Notes under the pieces: generated by a model
Database searches by the model: none
Told to the model about the DNA's origin: nothing
Seen by the model: the letters and a program-made list of their open reading frames with translations, nothing else
Part shown: piece after piece, positions 7,833 through 15,740 of the stretch
How positions within the stretch are numbered: the stretch's first letter is position 1
Layout of the letters: every line of letters starts with the position of its first letter
Translations under genes and position numbers: made by a program
Assembly (NCBI GenBank): GCA_026709085.1
Contig: JAPOTR010000066.1
Location: forward strand, 1-36,701
Direction of reading: 5' to 3'
DNA length: 36,701 nucleotides
Origin: Cyanobacteria bacterium MAG CAR3_bin_5
GTDB lineage: Bacteria; Cyanobacteriota; Cyanobacteriia; PCC-6307; Cyanobiaceae

Positions 7833-8990
7833 TCAATGGTGGCCGGGGGTGCGGATCCTCTCGGGACCGCTGGCGACCAGCGCCGTGAGCTGGGCTTGGC
7901 GCAAACGCTCCAGCCACCCCATGCAGTGGTCCCGGTTGGCGCTCTGGCGCCGGGGATCCGGGTCATCCAGGGGATGGGGCATGGTGCCGTTGATGGCCCC
8001 GTTGGTGACGCAGAACATGGCTTTCTGGAAACTCATGCAGATTTTCACGTGGATATCCACCACACCCCGCCCCTGGCTCCGGTATGCAGCCTCCAGGTGG
8101 GCGGGGAGATGACGGTACATGTCTTGCATCAGCAGGCTGGGGGGGATGCCGGCTCCCATGGTGGGCAAGGGGTCGGCAAACAGGGCTCCATAGCCGAATT
8201 GCCCCTGGTCGTGGGGGATTTGCGTGGCCTGGGCATTGAACGAGAGGGTGCCCAGGAAGGGCATTCCCCGCAGAAATACGGCCTCCACGTAGGGAACCGC
8301 CACATCCATGAGGAAGGTGAGTTGGGCGTCTTCCGGCAGGATGGCCACCGTGGCGCCGTGGAGTTGCACCGCATAGCGAATGGGCAGGCCGGCGGCGGCC
8401 ACAAGTCCCGTCTTCACAAACTCCACCACGTCGGCGATGGAGGTGATCCGCCCCTCCCGATGGGCCAGGGCCAAATCCAGGAACAGGTCACTCATGACCC
8501 GCCAGAACTGCCCCAGGGCGTGGGTGGTGGCGGCGGAGCGGATCAACTCCGGCAGGAACTGGGGGAAGAGACCGCTCAATAGCCCCAGCAGGGGATCATG
8601 GCGTCGCTTGAGGCGGGCCACCTGCTGGCAGATACCGGCAAAACGCCCACTTTCCAGAAAGGCGTCCAGCCCGCCGGTGCCATGCCAGAGCATGGCCTTC
8701 TGACAATACTCCGCATATTCAAAGTTAATACGATCATGGTTGAGATGACGCCACAATCTTTCCCAGTTAAGTTCACCGTTGAAGAACCGGAACACAGGGA
8801 AGGGATTCAGGAATTGCTGCTCCCCCTGATAGATCAGGTTGCGGCTGTAGGCATCCAGCACCTCCCCGTAGCTCTCCAGCACACCCACCACCTCCAGCAC
8901 GTGGGTGGGGGACTCCGCCAGCAACGGCACACCGCTCAGCAGCCGCTGCAGCAGGGGGGAGAGGGGATCGGAAGACGGGTCAGCCGCCAT
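7833..8990 (-). CDS. chpX: CO2 hydration protein ChpX (CupB type)
   Basis: A 385-residue CO2 hydration subunit of the NDH-1 CO2-uptake complex (CupA/CupB family). With NdhD4 and NdhF4 it converts CO2 to bicarbonate at the thylakoid membrane. Family phrases include LNPFPVFRFFNGELN, HDRINFEYAEYCQKAM, AVPYVEAVFLRGMPFLG and ADPLPTMGAGIPP. The ATG at 8990 (MAADPSSD) overlaps the ndhD4 3' end by 11 bases, which supports this start; an upstream start at 9050 would lie deep inside ndhD4. The adjacent ndhD4/ndhF4 set is the arrangement of the constitutive CupB-type system in alpha-cyanobacteria. Confidence 0.92.
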   Translation of the reverse strand: MAADPSSDPLSPLLQRLLSGVPLLAESPTHVLEVVGVLESYGEVLDAYSRNLIYQGEQQFLNPFPVFRFFNGELNWERLWRHLNHDRINFEYAEYCQKAMLWHGTGGLDAFLESGRFAGICQQVARLKRRHDPLLGLLSGLFPQFLPELIRSAATTHALGQFWRVMSDLFLDLALAHREGRITSIADVVEFVKTGLVAAAGLPIRYAVQLHGATVAILPEDAQLTFLMDVAVPYVEAVFLRGMPFLGTLSFNAQATQIPHDQGQFGYGALFADPLPTMGAGIPPSLLMQDMYRHLPAHLEAAYRSQGRGVVDIHVKICMSFQKAMFCVTNGAINGTMPHPLDDPDPRRQSANRDHCMGWLERLRQAQLTALVASGPERIRTPGHH

Positions 8991-10557
8991 GGACCAGCAC
9001 CTTCTGGAGGACGTCACTTGCTGCTGGCTGGCTGGCGCCGGCCATGGCAACGGCGGTGAAGGCGCCGCTGGCGGGCTGACCCAGGGCCGACGTGCTGGCC
9101 ACCGCCAGATTTGTCAATCCCTGGGGCCAGAGACCCACCAACACCACCCCTGCCGCCAGTACCACTGCTGGCGCCTGTCGCGCCAGCCCCGCCAGGGGGA
9201 GGAGGGCTGGTGGTTTTCCGTCGGGTTCCGTGGCCAGGCGGCCGAAGAAAGCCCGGTTCACCAGCAGCAGGAAGTAGACGGCTGTCAAACCGGAGCCCAC
9301 CATGCTCAGCAGTGTGGCCAGCGGGAAGGTAAGGAGGCTACCACGAAACACCATCAGTTCCGCCACGAAACCAGCCATCCCCGGAATCCCGGCACTGGCC
9401 ATTGCCGCCAGAATCATCAGCCCCCCTGTGAGGGGAAGGCCCCGCTGAGGATTCAGCAGGCCCCGCAACACCGTCAGATCCCGGGTGCCCGTTGCCTGAT
9501 AGATCACCCCCACCAGCAGAAACATCAGACCGGAAATCAAGCCATGGGCCAACATCTGCAGCAGAGATCCCAACAGACTGACGGGGGTGGCGGCAGCAGC
9601 GGCCAGGAGCACGTAACCCATATGCCCTACGGAACTGTAGGCCACCATGCGCTTCATGTCGGTCTGGGCAATGGCGGCGAGGGAGCCAAAGAGCACCGAC
9701 ACCGCCGCCCAGCCGGCCAGACCGGGGGACAGCAGCCCCCAGGCCTGGGGGAAGAGACTCAGGCAGAAGCGCAGCAGGCCGTAGGTGCCCAGTTTGAGCA
9801 GCACCCCCGCCAACAGCACGGAGATGGGGGTGGAGGCCTCGGTGTGGGCATCCGGTAGCCAGCTATGGAAAGGGAACAGGGGGATTTTGATCCCGAAACC
9901 CACCAGCAGCGCCCCCATGAGCAGCAGTTGGGTTCCCAGGCCCAGTTGCTGGCTCAAAACGGGGTTGATGCTGAAATCCAGGCTACCGGTGGCCAACGCC
10001 AATCCCAGGAAGCCCACCAGGATCAGCACGCCGGACACCGCTGTGAAGATCAGAAATTTCGTGGCCGCATAGGCGCGCCGCCGTCCGCCCCAGATGGCAA
10101 TGAGCAACCAGAGGGGGATCAGTTCCAGCTCGTAGAACAAGAAGAACAGCAGCAGGTTCTGGGCCAGAAAGGCGCCGTTGACCGCGCCGCTGATCAACAG
10201 CAGGAGAGGGAAGTAGCTGCGGGGGCGGGGTGTGGTGAGCGGTGAGATGGCCACCGCCACCAGGGAGAGGATCCCGTTGATCAGCAGCAGGGGAAGGGAC
10301 AGACCGTCCACCCCCAGCCGGTAGTCCAGACCCAGCGCCCCCAGCCAGGAGGCCTGTTCCAGGAGTTGCATCTGTCCTCTGGCAGGGTCGAACCGGAACA
10401 GCACCGCCACCATCAGCAGCAACTGCGCCGTCAGCACCGCCAGGGAGAGGCGCCGCAACCAGACAGGGGACGCGCCAGGCAACAGGGTCAACCCCAGAGC
10501 GCCCAGGAAGGGCGTCAGGAGCACCAGGGAGAGAATGGAAGGCGCCGCCGCGATCAT
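8980..10557 (-). CDS. ndhD4: NAD(P)H dehydrogenase-1 subunit NdhD4
   Basis: A proton-pumping antiporter-like (MrpD/NuoM) subunit of 525 residues with about 14 predicted membrane helices. The central helices carry the glutamate in LFYELELIPLWLL and a lysine/histidine-rich part (KIPLFPFHSWLPDAHTEA) typical of NdhD/NuoM. Its position between ndhF4 and chpX identifies it as the NdhD4 paralogue of the CO2-uptake NDH-1 complex rather than a respiratory NdhD1. The ATG at 10557 overlaps the ndhF4 stop as TGATG, indicating coupled translation. Confidence 0.93.
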   Translation of the reverse strand: MIAAAPSILSLVLLTPFLGALGLTLLPGASPVWLRRLSLAVLTAQLLLMVAVLFRFDPARGQMQLLEQASWLGALGLDYRLGVDGLSLPLLLINGILSLVAVAISPLTTPRPRSYFPLLLLISGAVNGAFLAQNLLLFFLFYELELIPLWLLIAIWGGRRRAYAATKFLIFTAVSGVLILVGFLGLALATGSLDFSINPVLSQQLGLGTQLLLMGALLVGFGIKIPLFPFHSWLPDAHTEASTPISVLLAGVLLKLGTYGLLRFCLSLFPQAWGLLSPGLAGWAAVSVLFGSLAAIAQTDMKRMVAYSSVGHMGYVLLAAAAATPVSLLGSLLQMLAHGLISGLMFLLVGVIYQATGTRDLTVLRGLLNPQRGLPLTGGLMILAAMASAGIPGMAGFVAELMVFRGSLLTFPLATLLSMVGSGLTAVYFLLLVNRAFFGRLATEPDGKPPALLPLAGLARQAPAVVLAAGVVLVGLWPQGLTNLAVASTSALGQPASGAFTAVAMAGASQPAASDVLQKVLVHGG

Positions 10558-12446
10558 CACCCCAGCCCCCACGCCCCGGCAAGCACCGTCAGCAGCAACA
10601 GCACCACTGCCACCACGACCGTCAGGACATAGGTCTGGGAGGCGCCGCTCACCCCCAGCTTGAGCCCTTCGGCAGACGCCAGGGAGAAGCGCCCCACCCC
10701 GTTGGCCATACCGTTCACCACAATGCGATCAAGCCAGTCTGCCGCCTGGGCCAGGGAGGAGACCAGCCGCACAATGGAAAACCGATAGACCCGATCAGTG
10801 TAAAAGTCGTAGGCCAGTAGATCCTGCATCAGTCGCACCGGTTGCACGATGGAACGGGACATGGATTTGCGCAGCGGCTGGAGACAGCCAATCACCACGC
10901 CCAGCGCTCCACTGGCCGCCACCAGGGCGGCCGCAGGGGCGGGGAAGGCGGCGATGCCGGGGACGGGATAGAGCCGTTGCATCAGCAGCGGGCTCACCAG
11001 CACGATGACGGTCAAGGCCACCATGGGTAACGCCATGAGCCAGTTCACCTCGGGGGCCCGACGGGTTTTGGGCAGGGGAGATCCCAGGAAAATATGGCGG
11101 AATTGCCGCAGAAGATTCCAGACCGTCAGCGTATTGGTGGCCAGCACAACGGCCGCCAGCCACGGCTGTGGGGCCAAGCCGTGGGTGGCCAGCCCGAAAC
11201 ACCAGAAGCAACCCAGGGGCAGCAGGCCCGTCATGCCCAGGGCCCCCACCACGTAGGCGGTGGTGGTGGCTGGCGTGCGTGGCCCGAAACCGCCCAACTC
11301 GGTGAGATCCTGGCTGTTGCTGATGAGAATCACGCTGCCGATGCTCATGCTGAGCAGGGCTTTGGAGAGGGCATGGGCCAGCAAGAGCAGCAGGGCGGTG
11401 GCCGGAAGCTTCAGGGAGATGAGAATGAACACCAGGCCCAGATAGGCGGTGGTGGTGTAGGAGAGGGCCCGCTTGATGTCCACCTGGGCCAGGGCCACCA
11501 GGGAGCCGCCAATGGCGCTGATGCCCCCAACCACTTGCAGGGCCGCCATGGCCACAGGCGAAATGGTGACGATGGGCATCAGCTTCAGCAACACGATGGC
11601 CCCACAGGTGACAACCACGGAATTGCGCAGGATGGAGGCGGGATTCGGCCCCTCCATGGCTTCATCCAGCCAGAGATGCATGGGGAACTGGGCACACTTG
11701 CCCGTCGGTCCGGCAATGAGGGCCAGGGGCATCAGGGTGGAGGCCACCGGCCCCAGGGGATGGTCATGGAACCAGGCGTTCAGATTGTCGAAATCCAGGG
11801 ATCCGGCCCAGCTTGAGACCGCCACAATTCCCATCAGCATCAGCACGTCCCCCACCCGCTTGGTCAGAAAGGCATCGCGGGCGGCCGTCACCACCAGGGG
11901 CTGGGCATACCAGAAGCCCACCAGCAGGTAGGTGGAGAGGGTGAGCATCTCCAGGAGGAAGTAGCTCATGAACAGGGAACGGCTGAGCACCACGCCGCAC
12001 ATGGCCCCCTCGAAAAAACCCAGCAGGGCAAAGAACCGGGCCAGGGACCATTCCTTGTCCAGATAGCCCAGGGCATAGACCTGCCCCAGAAAACTGAGTC
12101 CCGTCACCAGTTCCAGGGCCCCCAGATTGAACCGGGACAGACGAAAATCCCAGTCGAACCGCAGATCCAGCACATGGAGCCAGGGCAGGGACAGGTCATA
12201 GGACCCATGACCCCACACCCAGACCAATGCCAGGCTGCCGTGGAGAAAGGCCAGCAGGGTGACCAGGAGGTTCAGGTAGGCGGCGGGGCGGGGGCCGTTG
12301 CGTCGAATCCAGCCCGCTGCCCAGGGCAGGGACAGCAGCATCCCGGCAAAGCCGTAGACGGGGATCAGCCAGGCCAGGCGGACCCAGGCAAACGCCAGAT
12401 CCTCCGGCGTCAGCAGGAACGGTGTGGGGAGAATCTCAGCAGACAT
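10557..12446 (-). CDS. ndhF4: NAD(P)H dehydrogenase-1 subunit NdhF4
   Basis: A 629-residue polytopic antiporter-like (NuoL/NdhF) subunit. Diagnostic stretches include SYFLLEMLTLSTYLLVGFWYA, KCAQFPMHLWLDEAMEGPNP and ALAQVDIKRALSYTTTAYLG, the last holding family-conserved lysine and acidic residues. It lacks the very long C-terminal arm of respiratory NdhF1, consistent with CO2-uptake NdhF3/F4. With NdhD4 and ChpX it forms the CupB-type NDH-1MS' module supplying bicarbonate to the carboxysome. It follows the ferritin-like gene by 48 bases on the same strand. Confidence 0.92.
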   Translation of the reverse strand: MSAEILPTPFLLTPEDLAFAWVRLAWLIPVYGFAGMLLSLPWAAGWIRRNGPRPAAYLNLLVTLLAFLHGSLALVWVWGHGSYDLSLPWLHVLDLRFDWDFRLSRFNLGALELVTGLSFLGQVYALGYLDKEWSLARFFALLGFFEGAMCGVVLSRSLFMSYFLLEMLTLSTYLLVGFWYAQPLVVTAARDAFLTKRVGDVLMLMGIVAVSSWAGSLDFDNLNAWFHDHPLGPVASTLMPLALIAGPTGKCAQFPMHLWLDEAMEGPNPASILRNSVVVTCGAIVLLKLMPIVTISPVAMAALQVVGGISAIGGSLVALAQVDIKRALSYTTTAYLGLVFILISLKLPATALLLLLAHALSKALLSMSIGSVILISNSQDLTELGGFGPRTPATTTAYVVGALGMTGLLPLGCFWCFGLATHGLAPQPWLAAVVLATNTLTVWNLLRQFRHIFLGSPLPKTRRAPEVNWLMALPMVALTVIVLVSPLLMQRLYPVPGIAAFPAPAAALVAASGALGVVIGCLQPLRKSMSRSIVQPVRLMQDLLAYDFYTDRVYRFSIVRLVSSLAQAADWLDRIVVNGMANGVGRFSLASAEGLKLGVSGASQTYVLTVVVAVVLLLLTVLAGAWGLG

Positions 12447-12494
12447 GGGCAGCAGCCAGCACGTTGGCAGGGGCTCCGGAAGGCCGTGGTCGCC

Positions 12495-12941
12495 TCAATG
12501 GCCCGAGGGGGGCGTCAACTCCGCAAGCCACTGGAGCACCTCCTGTCCATGGGTCTGTTCCTCGGCCAGGAGGCCACGGAAAAAGTCGGCGTTCTCCGTA
12601 TCGCCAATGCGGACACAGAAGTCGGTAGCAGCAGCGTAATGGTCCACAAGGCTCTGTTCAAGACGAGTGTTGCCCCGCAGCAACTCTTCCAGACTTCCCG
12701 CGGTCACCACAGGCTGGAGTTGGGACGATCCCGGCGCCACTCCCAGCTTCAGCATGTGCTGGACAATGCGCTCGGCATGTTGCATTTCTTCCACAACTTC
12801 ATGGCGGAAGCGGTCGGCGCTGGTCTGGTCTCCCCATTGGGCGAGAAGACCGGCCTGGGTCATATATTGCTGCACAGCGGAGAGTTCCAGGCTCAGGGCG
12901 CGGCCTAGATCAGCAAGAACGCGGTAATGAAGGCTGGCCAT
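12495..12941 (-). CDS. Ferritin-like / bacterioferritin-family protein of the cso cluster
   Basis: A 148-residue all-helical protein of the ferritin-like superfamily. Candidate diiron ligands occur in four helices: the glutamate in LSLELSAVQQYM, the E-x-x-H in EVVEEMQHAERI, the region around EQSLVDHYAAATDF, and the E-x-x-H in LLAEEQTHGQEV. Such genes often sit between csoS1E-type shell genes and ndhF4 in alpha-cyanobacteria. The role there is unproven; iron storage or redox protection is plausible. The ATG at 12941 (MASLHYRVLADLG) is preferred over upstream starts that extend into csoS1E with unconserved sequence. Confidence 0.85.
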   Translation of the reverse strand: MASLHYRVLADLGRALSLELSAVQQYMTQAGLLAQWGDQTSADRFRHEVVEEMQHAERIVQHMLKLGVAPGSSQLQPVVTAGSLEELLRGNTRLEQSLVDHYAAATDFCVRIGDTENADFFRGLLAEEQTHGQEVLQWLAELTPPSGH

Positions 12942-12972
12942 GGTGAGCAGAAACAGACGGATAAATCGGAAA

Positions 12973-13500
12973 TCAACTGCGCCGGCGGGCGCCACTGAAG
13001 ACAAGGATGGATTCCACCTCCCCATGGGGGCGGGCAATGATGTGGGCCGCCACAAGGCCGTCCCCCACCCGTTCACAGGCATCCGCACCGGCCCGCACGG
13101 CGGCATTGACCGCGCCGGTTTCTCCCCGCACCATCACGGTGACGTAGCCGCCACCCACCAACTCCCGCACCCGCAGGGTCACCTCGGCGGCCTTGGTCAT
13201 GGCATCCGCCGCCTCAATGGCGGGCGCCAGACCACGGGTTTCAATCATGCCCAGGGCAATGCCGCTGACGGGTGGCTCCCCCGCTGCGGCGGAGGACCTG
13301 GCCGCTGCTGGCGCTGGCGGCGGGGAGGAGGAACGCCCCCGGTTCCCCTGCCGGGGCATGGATGCGGAGGCCCGGGTCGCTGCCGCCTGGGCTTGACGGG
13401 TAGCGGGCGGCGGAGCCGCTGCACTGCCGGAAGCCGTGGCCTTGGCCGTGCCGGAAGGTGGGGTTGTCCTGGGTTTGGGCCGGGGCGTGGAGTTGGGCAT
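12973..13500 (-). CDS. csoS1E: Carboxysome shell protein CsoS1E (BMC domain with P/A-rich N-terminal extension)
   Basis: The C-terminal ~95 residues are a single BMC domain almost identical in layout to CsoS1A (GIALGMIETRGLAPAIEAAD, YVTVMVRGETGAV, VGDGLVAAHIIARPH). The first ~80 residues are low complexity and rich in Ala, Pro, Ser, Thr and Arg, and are probably disordered. This layout is characteristic of CsoS1E in marine picocyanobacteria. The hexameric domain should tile into shell facets, and the tail may contact the lumen or other shell parts. The gene follows csoS4B by 51 bases. Confidence 0.87.
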   Translation of the reverse strand: MPNSTPRPKPRTTPPSGTAKATASGSAAAPPPATRQAQAAATRASASMPRQGNRGRSSSPPPAPAAARSSAAAGEPPVSGIALGMIETRGLAPAIEAADAMTKAAEVTLRVRELVGGGYVTVMVRGETGAVNAAVRAGADACERVGDGLVAAHIIARPHGEVESILVFSGARRRS

Positions 13501-13551
13501 GGCTGATCATGGGAGGGGGTGGTGGCGCAGGGCCGGGGCGCTGGGGCAGGC

Positions 13552-13803
13552 TCAGCCGTCGGGGGACCAGAAGTCAATGATCCCGCCGATGGTGAGATCG
13601 GTGAGCACTTCGGGGTTGGGGCAGGCAAAGCGGGCTGCCGAGCCGCTGGCGGTGAACACCCAGTTGCCCACAGAGACGCCGACGGGATCCACGGCCACGT
13701 TGATTTTCCCCTTGCTGGTGCGCAGCACCCGCAGATAGCAGTGATCCAGACCGGCCACCCGCTGGGTACACACCAGAGATCCAATCACCTGCATGATTTC
13801 CAT
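13552..13803 (-). CDS. csoS4B: Carboxysome vertex protein CsoS4B
   Basis: An 83-residue BMC-P (CcmL/EutN) pentamer subunit that caps shell vertices. The fold is visible as MQVIGSLVCTQRVAG, LRVLRTSKGKINVAVDPVG, VGNWVFTASGSAAR and DLTIGGIIDFW. The ATG at 13803 shares bases with the csoS4A stop (TGATG), so the two paralogues are probably translationally coupled. Its normal length contrasts with the extended CsoS4A upstream. Confidence 0.93.
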   Translation of the reverse strand: MEIMQVIGSLVCTQRVAGLDHCYLRVLRTSKGKINVAVDPVGVSVGNWVFTASGSAARFACPNPEVLTDLTIGGIIDFWSPDG

Positions 13804-14189
13804 CAACCGGCCCCTCCGCCGGACCCGCCGGTCTGGTGGTCCGGTGTCTGAATCGAGCTCGGGGCCGGGGCGCCGGCCGCCTGGGACGTTGCTGAGGACG
13901 AGGCCGAAGCCTGGGCCGAAGCGGAGGACGAGGCCGGGGGTTTCTGGGGGGGATCCCAGTGGTCGATGATCCCCACGATGGTCAGGTCGCTGGGGTAGGA
14001 CTTGCTGCCGGCCGCTTCACGGGCGGCGGAACTGCCCACGCAGATCACCCAGTCCCCGTCCCGGCACCCCACGGCATCCACGGCAACCAGGTGGGAACTG
14101 CCGTCCTGCACCACCTTCAGATGTTTGTGCTCGAAGCCGGGGATGCGGTTGGTGGACACGAGCGGCTTGATCACCTTGCAGATTCTCAT
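13803..14189 (-). CDS. csoS4A: Carboxysome vertex protein CsoS4A with extended C-terminus
   Basis: Residues 1-83 are a BMC-P pentamer domain (MRICKVIKPLVSTNRIPGFE, VAVDAVGCRDGDWVICVGSS, SDLTIVGIIDHWDPP). About 45 further residues follow, made almost only of Ser, Ala, Gln, Gly and Pro, giving 128 in total against roughly 80-95 for the family. The tail is probably disordered. The start ATG at 14189 directly abuts the csoSCA stop (14190-14192). The frame is clean to its stop, which overlaps csoS4B, so the extension is not an obvious frameshift. Confidence 0.92.
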   Translation of the reverse strand: MRICKVIKPLVSTNRIPGFEHKHLKVVQDGSSHLVAVDAVGCRDGDWVICVGSSAAREAAGSKSYPSDLTIVGIIDHWDPPQKPPASSSASAQASASSSATSQAAGAPAPSSIQTPDHQTGGSGGGAG

Positions 14190-15737
14190 TCAGTGCCCCT
14201 CCTCCGCTGGCGGTTCCAGGGAAGAACCCAGGACCTCGGGCGGCTTGTGGTGGTCCCCATCCCGCACCGTCAGCAGGGTATGCAGCAAGCCCTGGCGGGA
14301 TAAGTCCCGGTAGCGCCCATGGACGGCGGCGGCAATGCGCTCACAGGAGCGCACAGCCCGCTCCCGGGAGCCCGGCACGCTGGAGTGGAAGTCATAACGG
14401 ATCACCACGGGCGCCGGCAGGCCGCGGCTGATGTTCAGGCCCTTGAAGATCTTGATGCCCACGTCCAGGTCGGCGGCCCCCTCCTCCACGGTTTCCATGT
14501 GGGCGAAGTAGGTGAGGTTGCGCAGATGGATTTCCTTGAAGCCGATGCCCACGCCAATGAAGCGCTCCGCATGGCCGGCATCCCTGTAAGCCCCGTGGTG
14601 GAACTGACGCACGAAGTCAATCTGGGAGATGTTGTTCTCCAGCAGGTGGGAGATGAAGCGCACCATGCCCTCTTCAATGCCCCCCCCTGCCTCCTGCCGC
14701 ACCCGTTCGCCAATGGCCGCTCGGGCAGCCTCGGGATTCATGGCCGCGGTCTGGCTGTACACCTCCCGGGCATCCAGCCAGCGGTTCAGGTTGGTGGCGC
14801 CGTCCGCTGTAGGCACGTGGATGCGGATGGCGTCCGTGTCCGTATCCAGCCCCAGCAGCAGCAGAGTGACAGAGGCGCCACAGCAGAAGCTGTTTTCCAC
14901 CGCTTGGCGAAAATCATGGAGGCGGTTCAGGCCGGAGCGGGCCGCCAGGGTATCATCGGAGCCGTGGGCCGCACAGCCCTGGTGGTGTGGATCCAGGGAG
15001 CTGAAGTGGTAGACCACCACTTTCAGGTAGCGGGTGTCTTCATGGGCCTGGTTGGGCACCCCTTCCCGGTGGCGACGGTGTTCGGTCTTGATCCAGCGGG
15101 TGACGGTGCGCTCCACGTCAAACATGGCGCCGGCGTAGGGGCGGCGGCGGACGGAACTGAAGGGCAACCGCAATGCATAACTGATGGCATGGGCCAAGCG
15201 TCCGTCCGCACAGGGGCTCACGTCCAGCAGGTGAAAGCCACAGTCCATGAAAAAGGCGTCAAAGGCCGGATCCTCCGGCCCGCCCAGGGGATCATTGGTG
15301 AAAAAGGCCGCACTGGTGCGCTTGTAGGTCTCGAACACGCACCAAGCGAACAGGCTGCGCATATCCAACTGGGTTACCCAGGCCCGGGCCAGGATGTGCT
15401 CCGGCAGAGGGAAACCCAGTTCATCCAGGGCCAGGGTTTGGGCCTTCTGCTCAAAATCCGGCTCATGCTGGAGTGCGGAGATTCGCTTGAGCACCTCGAC
15501 GATCTTGTCAAAGCTGCCCTTGACCTGGCTGTCGTAGGTTCGCAACTGTTGATTGCGCTCCCCGTTGGCGAGGGGGTGGAGCGGCCCCGTAGCGGCCACC
15601 GGGTCTTGGGGCCGAGGAGTACCGACGAGACCGGGCGACGACGGTTGCCCCACCGGTGTGCGGCCGTCAGGGCGGGGTGGCCGACGCCGGGGCGCTGTCG
15701 GCCCCAGGGACTGGTAGGGATCGCGACGGGCAAGCAT
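14190..15737 (-). CDS. csoSCA: Carboxysomal carbonic anhydrase CsoSCA (CsoS3)
   Basis: A 515-residue member of the CsoSCA group, a divergent beta-carbonic anhydrase that converts bicarbonate to CO2 inside the carboxysome. Likely catalytic and zinc-site elements are the cysteine and Asp-Arg in VSPCADGRLAH, the histidine in YHFSSLDPHHQGC and the cysteine after it. A disordered Pro/Arg-rich N-terminus (residues about 8-50) precedes a helical domain, followed by the catalytic domain and a C-terminal domain with FHHGAYRDAGHAERFIGVG. The N-terminal segment in this family binds RuBisCO. The gene starts 4 bases after the csoS2 stop. Confidence 0.94.
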   Translation of the reverse strand: MLARRDPYQSLGPTAPRRRPPRPDGRTPVGQPSSPGLVGTPRPQDPVAATGPLHPLANGERNQQLRTYDSQVKGSFDKIVEVLKRISALQHEPDFEQKAQTLALDELGFPLPEHILARAWVTQLDMRSLFAWCVFETYKRTSAAFFTNDPLGGPEDPAFDAFFMDCGFHLLDVSPCADGRLAHAISYALRLPFSSVRRRPYAGAMFDVERTVTRWIKTEHRRHREGVPNQAHEDTRYLKVVVYHFSSLDPHHQGCAAHGSDDTLAARSGLNRLHDFRQAVENSFCCGASVTLLLLGLDTDTDAIRIHVPTADGATNLNRWLDAREVYSQTAAMNPEAARAAIGERVRQEAGGGIEEGMVRFISHLLENNISQIDFVRQFHHGAYRDAGHAERFIGVGIGFKEIHLRNLTYFAHMETVEEGAADLDVGIKIFKGLNISRGLPAPVVIRYDFHSSVPGSRERAVRSCERIAAAVHGRYRDLSRQGLLHTLLTVRDGDHHKPPEVLGSSLEPPAEEGH

Positions 15738-15740
15738 GAA

